NCBI RefSeq assembly: GCF_004117875.1
Contig: NZ_RAHW01000003.1
Location: 514,333-578,332 of the forward strand
Origin: Geomonas oryzae
GTDB taxonomy: Bacteria > Desulfobacterota > Desulfuromonadia > Geobacterales > Geobacteraceae
Length of the DNA: 64,000 nucleotides
Direction of reading: 5' to 3'
A program made the translations under genes and the position numbers. The first letter of the stretch is position 1; the number at the start of each line of letters is the position of its first letter. Below the pieces are notes generated by a model. It saw only the letters and a list, made by a program, of their open reading frames with translations. It was not told the origin of the DNA and did no database searches. Below are positions 49,578 through 58,093 of this stretch, in pieces.

Positions 49578-51077
49578 ATGCCCTTCGCAGGCGACATAGA
49601 CGCCGTGGTGGTCGGCTCCGGACCAAACGGCCTCGCGGCCGCAATAACCCTCGCCCGCGCCGGGCTGAAGGTCACCGTCGTGGAGGCCGCCCCCACCGTC
49701 GGCGGAGGCACCAGGAGCGAGGCGCTCACCCTCCCGGGCTTTCTGCACGACGTCTGCTCCGCGATCCACCCGCTTGCCGCCTCTTCCCCCTTTTTCCGCA
49801 CCCTCCCGCTCTCGGAACACGGCCTCAACTGGCTCTACCCCGAGGTGCAATTAGCCCACCCGCTAGAGAGCGATGAAGCCGCCCTTATCTACCGCGACCT
49901 CGCCGCAACCTCCGCCCGTCTCGGTCAAGACGCCGAGCGTTACCGGGCCCTCTTCTCCCCGATCGTGACGGACTGGGAGGAGCTCGCCCCCGATCTTCTG
50001 GCGCCGCTGCACCTCCCACGGCACCCGGTTCCTTTTGCGCGCTTCGGCCTTTACGGGATTCTTCCCGCCACGCTCCTCGAGCGCTCGGCCTTCGGCACGC
50101 TTCCCGCCCGCGCCCTTTTCGCCGGCATGGCCGCCCACTCCTTTCTCCCGCTGGAACGCCCCCTTTCCGCGGCCTTCGGCCTCATCCTCGGCGCCCTCGC
50201 CCACGTCGCCGGCTGGCCCGTGGCGCAAGGGGGCTCCGGCGCCATCAGCACCGCCCTCGCCTCGTACCTGCGGCGGCTCGGCGGGGAGATCGTCACCGGG
50301 TGCGCCATAAACAGCCTCGTCGAGCTCCCCGCGGCGCGCATCGTGATGCTCGATCTGACCGCACGCCAGCTGGAAAGGCTCGCGGGAGATAAGCTCCCGG
50401 CAGGTTACCGGCGCAGGCTGGCCGGATACCGCTACGGCCCCGGCATCTTCAAGATCGACTGGGCCCTCGCCGCCCCGATCCCCTGGCGTGCCGAAGGGTG
50501 CCGCCTCGCCGCGACGGTGCACGTAGGAGGGACGGCGGCGGAGATCGCCCTCGGCGAGCGCGAGGTCTGGCGCGGCACGCACCCGGAGCGCCCCTTCGTC
50601 CTCGTCGCGCAGCCGACCATTGTCGACCCGTCCCGCGCGCCGGAGAATAAACACGTCGCGTGGGGGTACTGCCACGTCCCGAGCGGCTCGACCTTCGACA
50701 TGACCGAACGGATCGAGGCGCAGATGGAGCGCTTCGCCCCCGGCTTCCGCGACCTCGTGCTCGCCCGGCACACGCGCAACTGCGTCCAATACCAGCAGTA
50801 CAACGCGAACCTCGTCGGCGGGGACATAAACGGCGGTGTCCAGGACCTCTCCCAGTTCCTCCGCCGCCCCACCCTCTTCGCCCCGTACCGCACCCCGCTT
50901 CCCGGTCTCTACCTCTGCTCGTCGGGTACCCCCCCGGGGGGCGGGGTGCACGGCATGTGCGGCTACCATGCGGCGCGCCTGGCGCTTCACGACCTGGGCA
51001 TCGGCCCGCAGCGTATCGCCGTCGAGGCGCCCGGATACCCGAAGCCGGAAACGGCACCCCCTGCCGGGCCGCCCTGA
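49578..51077 (+). CDS. FAD-dependent phytoene desaturase-like oxidoreductase
   Basis: A 499-aa flavoprotein. The N-terminal dinucleotide-binding motif is [20 protein letters not shown] (about 10-29) with Glu in [16 protein letters not shown] binding the ribose. The C-terminal FAD motif is [24 protein letters not shown]. The overall form resembles the PYROXD2/CrtI-like family rather than a true carotenoid enzyme, and no carotenoid genes are nearby. ATG 49578 follows GGAGGAGGCGCG. The next gene (lipase maturation factor family) starts 37 nt downstream on the same strand, suggesting co-transcription. The substrate is unknown. Confidence 0.87.
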   Translation: MPFAGDIDAVVVGSGPNGLAAAITLARAGLKVTVVEAAPTVGGGTRSEALTLPGFLHDVCSAIHPLAASSPFFRTLPLSEHGLNWLYPEVQLAHPLESDEAALIYRDLAATSARLGQDAERYRALFSPIVTDWEELAPDLLAPLHLPRHPVPFARFGLYGILPATLLERSAFGTLPARALFAGMAAHSFLPLERPLSAAFGLILGALAHVAGWPVAQGGSGAISTALASYLRRLGGEIVTGCAINSLVELPAARIVMLDLTARQLERLAGDKLPAGYRRRLAGYRYGPGIFKIDWALAAPIPWRAEGCRLAATVHVGGTAAEIALGEREVWRGTHPERPFVLVAQPTIVDPSRAPENKHVAWGYCHVPSGSTFDMTERIEAQMERFAPGFRDLVLARHTRNCVQYQQYNANLVGGDINGGVQDLSQFLRRPTLFAPYRTPLPGLYLCSSGTPPGGGVHGMCGYHAARLALHDLGIGPQRIAVEAPGYPKPETAPPAGPP

Positions 51078-51114
51078 TCCTGCGAACGAAAATCGCACCG
51101 CACCGGAGGCCACC

Positions 51115-52557
51115 ATGAACGACGACGGCTACTGGATCATCCGGATTCTTCTGCAAAGGGGCCTTGCCCTCATCTACCTGATGGGCTTTCTCGCCGCGCT
51201 GAACCAGTTCCGCCCCCTTTGCGGCGACAACGGGCTCGAGCCCGCCCGCCACTTCATGCGGCTCGTTCCCTTCCGGGACGCCCCGAGCATCTTCCACTTC
51301 CTGCCCGGGGACCGCTCCTACCTCCTCTTTTCCATCCTCGGGATCTTCCTGTCGCTTCTCGCGCTTAGCGGTATCACCGACGCCTACGGCATCCTCACCT
51401 CCATGCTTTCCTGGTTTCTGCTCTGGGCCCTCTACCTATCCTTCGTGAACATCGGCCAGACCTTCTACGCCTTCGGTTGGGAGTCGCTCCTTCTGGAGGC
51501 GGGTTTTCTCGCCGTCTTCCTCGGCCCTTCCGGCACGGAACCAGGGTGGCAGGTGATCTGGCTCTACCGCTGGCTCGCCTTCCGCGTCATGTTCGGTGCG
51601 GGGATGATCAAGATCAGGGGGGACAACTGCTGGCGCGACCTCACCTGCCTTGACTACCATTTCGAGACGCAGCCGATGCCGAACCCGTTAAGCCGCCTCT
51701 TCCACCGCCTTCCTTCTTCGGTGCACAAGGCAGGCGTCCTCCTGAACCACCTGGCGGAACTCATCCTCCCTCCCTTTTTCTTCGCGCCCCAGCCGGTTGC
51801 CGCGGCCGCCTCGACCGTCTCGCTCATTTTTCTCGGCTCCATCATCGTGAGCGGCAACTTCGCCTGGCTCAACTGGCTCACCGCCGTCATCTGCCTGAGC
51901 CCGCTGGACGGCGCGCTCATCGCCCGGCTTTTCTCCCTGGAAGCGCCCCCGATGGCACCTCAAGCGCCGCTCTTCACCGCCCTCACCTGGGGGCTTTTCA
52001 TCCTGGTGGCGCTGAGAAGCGTCGAGCCGGTGCTGAACCTCTTCTCCCGCTCCCAGATCATGAACACCTCCTTCGATCCCTTCCACCTGGTGAACACCTA
52101 CGGGGCCTTCGGCAGCATAACGAAGGAGCGCTACGAGATCGTCATCGAGGGGACCGTTGAGGATGCGGCGGGGGGCGACGCGAACTGGCGCGCCTACGAG
52201 TTCAAGGGGAAACCGGGGGACCCGGACCGCATCCCCCCGATCGTCGCGCCGTACCACCTGCGCCTGGACTGGCTGATGTGGTTCGAGGCGATGCCCGGGC
52301 AGGCGGGACACTCGCGCTGGTTCGTGCAGCTTGTGATCAGGCTTTTGGAGGGCGACGCCGCAACGCTCAAGTTGCTGCGCGGAAATCCCTTCCCGGAGCG
52401 GCCGCCGCGCTACATCCGCGCGCTTTACTACCGTTACCGCTTAGGCAGGAAACGATGGTGGGACCGTGAACTGATCGGCGAATACCTGGTGCCGGTTTCC
52501 CTGGAGCACCCGGTACTGAAGCTGGTGCGGGAGCGCTACCGGGACGGGGCCCGCTGA
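51115..52557 (+). CDS. Lipase maturation factor (LMF) family membrane protein
   Basis: A 480-aa polytopic protein with about eight hydrophobic segments in the first 320 residues. LMF signatures are visible: RPLCGDNGLEPA, FGWESLLLEAGFLAVFLGP, WLAFRVMFGAGMIKIRGDNCWRDLTCLDYHFETQPMPNPLS (in two pieces), and FHLVNTYGAFGSITKERYEI. The C-terminal soluble part (WRAYEFKGKPGDP, PYHLRLDWLMWF) is also typical. Eukaryotic LMF1 assists lipase folding in the ER; bacterial members have no defined role. ATG 51115 follows CCGGAGGCCACC. Confidence 0.92.
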   Translation: MNDDGYWIIRILLQRGLALIYLMGFLAALNQFRPLCGDNGLEPARHFMRLVPFRDAPSIFHFLPGDRSYLLFSILGIFLSLLALSGITDAYGILTSMLSWFLLWALYLSFVNIGQTFYAFGWESLLLEAGFLAVFLGPSGTEPGWQVIWLYRWLAFRVMFGAGMIKIRGDNCWRDLTCLDYHFETQPMPNPLSRLFHRLPSSVHKAGVLLNHLAELILPPFFFAPQPVAAAASTVSLIFLGSIIVSGNFAWLNWLTAVICLSPLDGALIARLFSLEAPPMAPQAPLFTALTWGLFILVALRSVEPVLNLFSRSQIMNTSFDPFHLVNTYGAFGSITKERYEIVIEGTVEDAAGGDANWRAYEFKGKPGDPDRIPPIVAPYHLRLDWLMWFEAMPGQAGHSRWFVQLVIRLLEGDAATLKLLRGNPFPERPPRYIRALYYRYRLGRKRWWDRELIGEYLVPVSLEHPVLKLVRERYRDGAR

Positions 52558-52676
52558 GGACGGGAGAGCGGGAGAGGGGATTTTTGTTCATGTTCGTGAC
52601 GCAATCGTAATGCCGCGATCAAGGGAACGTAACCTTCTCCCGGTACCATGTCGGCAAAAACTGAGGAGAAAGCGAT

Positions 52677-53114
52677 ATGTGGAGAGAAAATACGGTGGAT
52701 TTCAAACTCGCGCGTTTCTACGAGATGTCGACGCGCGTGGTGCTGACCTTTCTGATCGTCACCATCCTCCTTGCCATCCTGGCCGGGGTCGGATGCACCC
52801 TTTACGACCTGCGCCTCGTCTTCGAGGAGGAGTTTCACGCCGCCTTCAAGCAGATCATGGTGGACCTTCTCACCGTTCTCGCCGTGATCGAGGTGCTGCG
52901 TACCGCCCTCGCCTATTCCACGGAGGGGCGCGTCAAGGTCACCTACATCATCGACACGGTCATCGTCACCGTGCTGACCGAGGTGATGGCCTTCTGGTAC
53001 AAGGATATCGAGTGGCAGGAGGTCGCGATGACCATCGCGCTCGTGCTGTCGCTCGCCTTCACGCGGATCGTCGCCGTGCGTTTTTCGCCCGCGGCGGCGC
53101 GCAGGGAGCTGTAA
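52677..53114 (+). CDS. PsiE-like membrane protein
   Basis: A 145-aa protein with four predicted membrane helices (about 20-42, 55-78, 88-108, 115-135). The pattern FKQIMVDLLTVLAVIEVLRT and VTYIIDTVIVTVLTEVMAFWY matches the PsiE (phosphate-starvation-inducible E) family. ATG 52677 follows GAGGAGAAAGCGAT. No Pho box was recognised upstream, and the phoBR genes are 18 kb away. Function of the family is unknown. Confidence 0.85.
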   Translation: MWRENTVDFKLARFYEMSTRVVLTFLIVTILLAILAGVGCTLYDLRLVFEEEFHAAFKQIMVDLLTVLAVIEVLRTALAYSTEGRVKVTYIIDTVIVTVLTEVMAFWYKDIEWQEVAMTIALVLSLAFTRIVAVRFSPAAARREL

Positions 53115-53127
53115 GCGGAAAGAGCAA

Positions 53128-53152
53128 GTGCCGGGAGAAGATCCCCCGGCAC
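53128..53152. terminator. Hairpin between convergent psiE-like and SDR genes
   Basis: GTGCCGGG-N9-CCCGGCAC, without a clear T tract on either side. Confidence 0.5.
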
Positions 53153-53160
53153 CCTCCGTT

Positions 53161-54006
53161 CTAAACCCGGTGCAGGCTGATCCACCTGAGCGTCAGCTCG
53201 CGCAGGCGCCGGCGCGCCTCTTCGTCGTAGGCCTGCGGGTCGGCCCGCTCCGGCCGCCCCTGATCGAAGTAGAGCCCGGTCATCCCCTTCACCTCTTCAT
53301 CCACCGCCAGGCGCAAGAGGTAGCGCGCCCCTTCATCCACCGTGGTCCGCGCCGTCCCGAACCACTCCCGCACCATGTTGGTATCCATGAGCTAGGCCGG
53401 GTGCATGGCGTTCACCGTGACCGGACTCCCGGCAAGCTCCCGCGCGAGATCGAAACTGAACATGATGAGGGCGAGCTTGCTCTGGCTGTAGGCGCGCATG
53501 CCGTCGTAATCCCGCTCGAGCATGACGTCCTCGAAATCGATGGCGTGCTGCGCCACCGAAGCCACGTTCACGATGCGCGCCTCCCCGGTCTCCTCACCCC
53601 TCAGCCGCAAAAGCGGCAGGAGCCGGTAACTCAACAGCACCGGCGCCAGGTAGTTGACCGCGAAGCGCAGTTCGTAGCCGTCCGCGCTGGTCTCGCGGTG
53701 CTGCGGCTCAGGCCCCGCGCCAAGCCCCGCGTTGTTGATGAGGACATCGAGCCCGCGCCAGTCCGCCGCGACCTCCTCCGCCAGGACCTCCACCTCGGCG
53801 AGCGAGGAGAGATCGGCGTTATAGTAGTGCAGCCGGTCGCTGCCGCTTGCCGCCCCGATCTCTTCCAGAACCCGTTTCCCCTTCTCGGGGTTTCTGCCGT
53901 GCAAAAGCACGGTGGCGCCTAGTTCGGCGAGCCCGGCGGCGACCCGCGCGCCGAGGCCGTCGGTGGCGCCGGTGATCATCACTACCAGTCCTTCCTGTCT
54001 CTTCAT
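53161..54006 (-). pseudogene. Short-chain dehydrogenase/reductase interrupted by one in-frame stop
   Basis: A classical SDR read from ATG 54006 (RBS GAGGAGGTTCACC). It has cofactor loop TGATDGLGARVA (about 13-24), NADLSS, NNAGLGAG (about 91-98) and active-site Tyr/Lys in YSQSKLAL. After VTVNAMHPA comes TAG (53392-53394), and the same frame continues LMDTNMVREWFGTARTTVDEGARYL to 53161. That continuation is the expected SDR C-terminus. Removing the single stop restores a full 281-residue protein, so this is a recent nonsense mutation (a Ser or Tyr codon changed to TAG), a sequencing error, or read-through. The truncated 204-aa product keeps the catalytic residues but loses the substrate-loop region. 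Confidence 0.85.
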
Positions 54007-54036
54007 GGTGAACCTCCTCGCGTCAGGCGCTTGGCC

Positions 54037-54342
54037 TCAATCAAGGTCCCCCTTTCCCGCCACCCAGAAGGCAAGCCACTGCTGTTGCGGCGTGAGACTG
54101 TTGCCGTACTGCACGATCACCCCGTCTTCACGCTGATAGCTGCAGGACCAGCCGGGCTTGTCGGCACCCGGAAAGGTCGGGTAGTCCCCCGGATGCTCCA
54201 TGGCGTCGTAAGGGGCGGCATAGGTCCCGTCGTCCTTCGGAGGAACGCAGCGCCCGTCCCCGGTGTACCAGATCTCGGCGGCTTCGACGCAGGAAGCCGC
54301 AAAGATCGCTATGGCAAAAGCTGCCATGACTGCTTTTTTCAT
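54037..54342 (-). CDS. Small secreted protein of unknown function
   Basis: A 101-aa product with a signal peptide (MKKAVMAAFAIAIFAASCVEAAEI, cut near VEA-AE). The mature part is about 80 residues, Tyr/Trp/Gly-rich, with two cysteines (GRCVPP and WSCSY) that could form a disulfide. ATG 54342 is preceded by GGGAGGATC; the upstream ATG at 54369 would add residues before the signal peptide. No family recognised. Confidence 0.72.
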   Translation of the reverse strand: MKKAVMAAFAIAIFAASCVEAAEIWYTGDGRCVPPKDDGTYAAPYDAMEHPGDYPTFPGADKPGWSCSYQREDGVIVQYGNSLTPQQQWLAFWVAGKGDLD

Positions 54343-54385
54343 GATGCCGATCCTCCCGTAATGCATCAAAAAGGTCAGGTCATCT

Positions 54386-54853
54386 TCAGCTCCTGGATGC
54401 TTCGGCGAAGGATGCCTCGGCCCCTGCGCGGATCTCCTCCTGGGTCAGGTCCCTCGTGTGGGTTGCCAGCATCCAGCTGTAGCCGAAGGGGTCGCGCAGG
54501 GCACCGGCCCGGTCCCCCCAGAACATCTCCTGCACTTCCATCTGCACCGTCGCCCCGGCCTCTACGGCGCGCCGGAAGGCGGCGTCGACGTTTTCAACGT
54601 AGAGGTAAAAGCTGACGGGCGACGCCCCCATGCTTTCCGCACTCTTGCACTGCTGCTGCTCGTCTCCCATCATGAGGATGGAATCCCCCACCAGGAGTTC
54701 GGCGTGCATGATGCCCCGGCCGTCCGGGGTCGGCATCGCGTAGCGCTCGACGGCGCCGAACGCATTTTTGTAGAACTCTATCGCCTTGCGGCACTCCCTG
54801 AACATGAACATGGGGGTGACGCTGTGGAATCCTTCCGGTATCGGTTTCAACAT
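54386..54853 (-). CDS. VOC-superfamily (glyoxalase/PhnB-like) protein
   Basis: A 155-aa protein of two paired beta-alpha-beta-beta-beta modules. The N-terminal half has FRECRKAIEFYKNAFGAVE and IMHAELLVGDSILMMGDE. The C-terminal half has SFYLYVENVDAAFRRAVEAGA, MFWGDRAGALRDPFGYSWMLATH. This is the PhnB/YdfA-like subgroup of the vicinal oxygen chelate fold. Metal ligands typical of glyoxalase I are not fully conserved (His in MHAEL and Asp in DPFG remain), so the activity is uncertain. ATG 54853 follows GGGAGGTTTGTC. Confidence 0.88.
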   Translation of the reverse strand: MLKPIPEGFHSVTPMFMFRECRKAIEFYKNAFGAVERYAMPTPDGRGIMHAELLVGDSILMMGDEQQQCKSAESMGASPVSFYLYVENVDAAFRRAVEAGATVQMEVQEMFWGDRAGALRDPFGYSWMLATHTRDLTQEEIRAGAEASFAEASRS

Positions 54854-55039
54854 GACAAACCTCCCGTCTTTCAGGCATTTGCTTCCGACCAGTTCAGCAT
54901 AGGATCCCCCCGAGTCGTTGTCAATAGCACCGACACAGTGCCCGCCGGACCGCTTTCCTTGCGTGCTTTGCCTGTCGACACCCGCAACACTTTTAGCTTT
55001 CGTGATTAGTTATGATCTTCCGCTGCACAACTTCCACAT

Positions 55040-55152
55040 CCCCTCTCCCTCCGGGAGAGGGCCAGGGTGAGGGCGTCGGCAGTTGCAACTGCTCACTTCG
55101 CGGCAACGCCCTCACCCGCCCTACGGGCACCCTCTCCCGGAGGGAGAGGGGG
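55040..55152. repeat. GC-rich palindromic repeat in the 54854-55361 intergenic region
   Basis: CCCCTCTCCCTCCGGGAGAGGG-CCAGGGTGAGGGCG on the left is complementary to CGCCCTCACCC...CCCTCTCCCGGAGGGAGAGGGG on the right, forming a large cruciform with inner stems. The remainder of the region (54854-55039 and 55153-55361) holds no recognisable gene. Confidence 0.75.
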
Positions 55153-55361
55153 GGCTAGCGGAGGATCATCCCTAATCGGGTTAACTTTTGTCGTGAACTG
55201 AAGGGCGGGCACGCGCGGCGCGATCATCCCACAGAAAAGCCGCCGTGGTATTTTTTTCATCGGTTTTTATCAATCTGTGGTAAAGACTCACTTGGCAGCT
55301 ACCGATGAGTAAACTACCAGCATCCAAACTCGAAGCCCGCTCACGCTCTGAGGACGATAAA

Positions 55362-57968
55362 ATGACCTGGTTGCGTTTCGTTATGACTGTGGCATTTCTG
55401 CTTATGTCAGCCTATTCGGTTCCCGATTGCGGCGCGGCACGCCCCGAGACCAACGTCGTCCTTACCCCCCAGGAACAGCAGTGGCTCAAACAGCATCCGG
55501 TCATCAAGCTCGCCCCCGATCCCGACTTCAAACCGATCGAGTTCTTCGACGAAAACGGCAGCTACCAGGGTGCGTCGGCCGACATCATCCGCCTCCTCGA
55601 GAAAAAACTCGGCATCACCATCACCGTGGTGCACCTGAAGAACTGGGACGAGGTGATGGAGAAGTTCAAGGCGCACGAGGTGGACCTTTTGGGCGCCATG
55701 GTGAAGACCCCGAACCGGGAGAAGTTCGCCCTCTTCACCGACACCCTGGTGACCGTCCCCGGCGGGATCTTCTCCCGGGTCGGCGTGATCCCGGGACAGA
55801 CCCTGGCTGGCCTGAAAGGGAAGAGGGTCGCCGTGGTCTCGAACTACGCCGCCCACGACATCCTGAAAAACAGGTACCCAGAGATAAGGCTCGAGGTGGT
55901 GCCGGACGTGTCCACCGCCCTCGCCAAGACCTCGCTCGGCATGGTCGACTACTACGTCGAGAACATGGCCAACGCCACCTATTACGCGCAGGAAAGCGGC
56001 ATCACGAACCTGCAGCTCGCCGGCAGGACCGACTTCGAGTATCGCTGGGGAGTGGGGATAAGAAAGGACTGGCCCGAGCTGCAGGGTATCCTCAACAAGG
56101 GGCTCGCCGCCATAGGGCCCGAGGAGCGCAGCGACGCCCTCAAGAAGTGGCTCTTCGTCGACGACATGCACTGGCGGCCGACCAGGACCTTCGTGGCGAT
56201 GGCCGTCGCGGTTCTCCTCGCCCTCATGCTCGCGGCCGCCGCATACGCGAACTACGCCCTCAAGAAGGTGGTCAGAAGTCGCACCGCGTCGCTGCAGGAC
56301 GAGCTGCGCGAGCGGGAGAAGGCGCAACAGGCGCTGAAGGAACTCTCCGTCCAGCTCGAGGACCGAGTGAGAGAGCGGACCGCCGAACTGGAGCGGGAGA
56401 TCGCGGAGCGCAGCAAGACCGAGCAGGCGGTCGCGGCAAGCGAGCAGCGTTTCCGGGATCTCTTCCAGAACGTGGCCGACCCGGTCTACATCGCCGACGC
56501 CGACGGCCGGATCATCGCCGCCAACGACCAGGCGGTGAGCGAGGTCGGCTTCTCCCGCGCCGAGCTCCTCGAGCGGCGCATAGAGGATCTCGACGCGGTC
56601 AACGACGCCCCGGAGAAGGTCGCCGAGCAGTTCAGAGGGTTCTCCAACGCCGCCTCGGCCACCTTTGAGACCATGCACCGCAGAAAGGACGGCTCCACCT
56701 TCCCGGTGGAGGTGAAGGTCAGGCTGATCGACTTCGACGGCCGGCCCGCCGTGATCGGCGTGGCGCGGAACATCTCGGAACGCAGGAAGGCGGAAAACGA
56801 GCGCCTGCGGCTCGAACAGCAGTTGCTGCACGCGCAAAAACTGGAAAGCCTCGGCGTTCTGGCCGGCGGCATCGCACACGACTTCAACAACATCCTCACC
56901 TCCATCATCGGAAACACCGAACTCGCCCTCCTGCGTCTTCCCGCACAGTCGCCTGCCCTTGAGAACCTGCAGCGCGTCGAGGCTTCCGCAGTTCGCGCCG
57001 CCGACCTCGCCCGCCAGATGCTCGCCTATTCCGGCAAGGGGAAGTTCCTCATCGAGTCCATAGACGTGAACCGCATGCTCCAGGAGATGGGGCACATGCT
57101 GGAGGTCGCCATCTCGAAACGGGTGGTGCTCGACTACCGGTTCGGCGACGGACTCCCGGCCGTGGAGGTGGACGCGACGCAGATCAGGCAGATCGTCATG
57201 AACCTCGTGATCAACGCCTCCGAGGCGATCGGCGACAACGGCGGCACCATAACCGTCGCGACCTCCTGCGCCGACTGCAGGGAGGAGTACCTGAACGACG
57301 CCTGGCTCGTGGACCCGATCCCCGCCGGTTCCTACGTCGTCATCGAGGTCACCGACGACGGCTGCGGCATGGACAAGGCGACCCTCTCCCGGATCTTCGA
57401 TCCCTTCTTCACCACCAAGTTCACCGGCCGCGGGCTCGGCATGGCCGCGGTACTCGGCATCATCCGCAGTCACAAGGGGGCCATCAAGGTCTACAGCGAA
57501 CCCGGCCGGGGAACCACCTTCAAGGTGCTCTTACCAGCCGCGGCGGGGTGCGCCGGTGCGATCGCGCCGGAAGCGGACGCGCAAAACTGGCGGGGCGAAG
57601 GTGTGGTGCTCCTCGTGGACGACGAAGAGGAGATCCGCTCGACGGCGGGTGAGCTGCTGCGCGAACTCGGGTACGAGGTGATCACGGCCAGTGACGGTTG
57701 CGAGGCGGTCGAGGCCTACCGTACGCGCAAGGACATCGCCTTCGTGCTTTTGGACCTCACCATGCCCCACATGGATGGCGAGCAGTGTTTCCGCGAGCTG
57801 CGCCGGATCGATCCGACCGCCAGGATCATCATGTCGAGCGGCTTCAGCGAGCACGAGGTGGCCAAGAAGTTCGCCGGTCAGGGGTTGGCGGGGCTGATCC
57901 AGAAACCGTACAGGCTCTCCGCCTTGCGCAGCGTCATCATGGCGAGCCGGAATGCGGGAACCGCCTGA
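55362..57968 (+). CDS. Hybrid histidine kinase with periplasmic solute-binding (SBP_bac_3) sensor
   Basis: An 868-aa kinase. A signal anchor (about 1-25) leads to a type 3 solute-binding domain (about 40-265; LAPDPDFKPIEFFDENG, GASADIIRLLEKKLGI, VAVVSNYAAHDIL). A membrane helix (about 277-298), coiled coil and PAS (about 370-490) follow. HisKA has GGIAHDFNNIL, HATPase has DDGCGMD and FTTKFTGRGLGMAA, and a receiver has Asp in VLLDLTMPHMDG and Lys in IQKPY. BvgS/EvgS-like sensors of this type bind small solutes such as amino acids. ATG 55362 has GAGGA 7 nt upstream and is preferred over ATG 55305. Its kinase-receiver half is clearly paralogous to the next gene. Confidence 0.92.
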   Translation: MTWLRFVMTVAFLLMSAYSVPDCGAARPETNVVLTPQEQQWLKQHPVIKLAPDPDFKPIEFFDENGSYQGASADIIRLLEKKLGITITVVHLKNWDEVMEKFKAHEVDLLGAMVKTPNREKFALFTDTLVTVPGGIFSRVGVIPGQTLAGLKGKRVAVVSNYAAHDILKNRYPEIRLEVVPDVSTALAKTSLGMVDYYVENMANATYYAQESGITNLQLAGRTDFEYRWGVGIRKDWPELQGILNKGLAAIGPEERSDALKKWLFVDDMHWRPTRTFVAMAVAVLLALMLAAAAYANYALKKVVRSRTASLQDELREREKAQQALKELSVQLEDRVRERTAELEREIAERSKTEQAVAASEQRFRDLFQNVADPVYIADADGRIIAANDQAVSEVGFSRAELLERRIEDLDAVNDAPEKVAEQFRGFSNAASATFETMHRRKDGSTFPVEVKVRLIDFDGRPAVIGVARNISERRKAENERLRLEQQLLHAQKLESLGVLAGGIAHDFNNILTSIIGNTELALLRLPAQSPALENLQRVEASAVRAADLARQMLAYSGKGKFLIESIDVNRMLQEMGHMLEVAISKRVVLDYRFGDGLPAVEVDATQIRQIVMNLVINASEAIGDNGGTITVATSCADCREEYLNDAWLVDPIPAGSYVVIEVTDDGCGMDKATLSRIFDPFFTTKFTGRGLGMAAVLGIIRSHKGAIKVYSEPGRGTTFKVLLPAAAGCAGAIAPEADAQNWRGEGVVLLVDDEEEIRSTAGELLRELGYEVITASDGCEAVEAYRTRKDIAFVLLDLTMPHMDGEQCFRELRRIDPTARIIMSSGFSEHEVAKKFAGQGLAGLIQKPYRLSALRSVIMASRNAGTA

Positions 57969-58093
57969 CGCAGATTCGTCGGCGTACTTTACACTTCGTG
58001 ATCCCCGGGAGGATTGAATTCGGAAAAAAGTCCTGTAAAGTAAATCATCTACCGCACGGTGCGGAAGCTCCCCATAACGACGGGAAAAAACGC

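Noticed and set aside
57698..58093. Upstream extension of the CHASE kinase frame
   Set aside because: It overlaps the end of the preceding kinase in another frame; the transmembrane start after ATG 58094 is the natural N-terminus.
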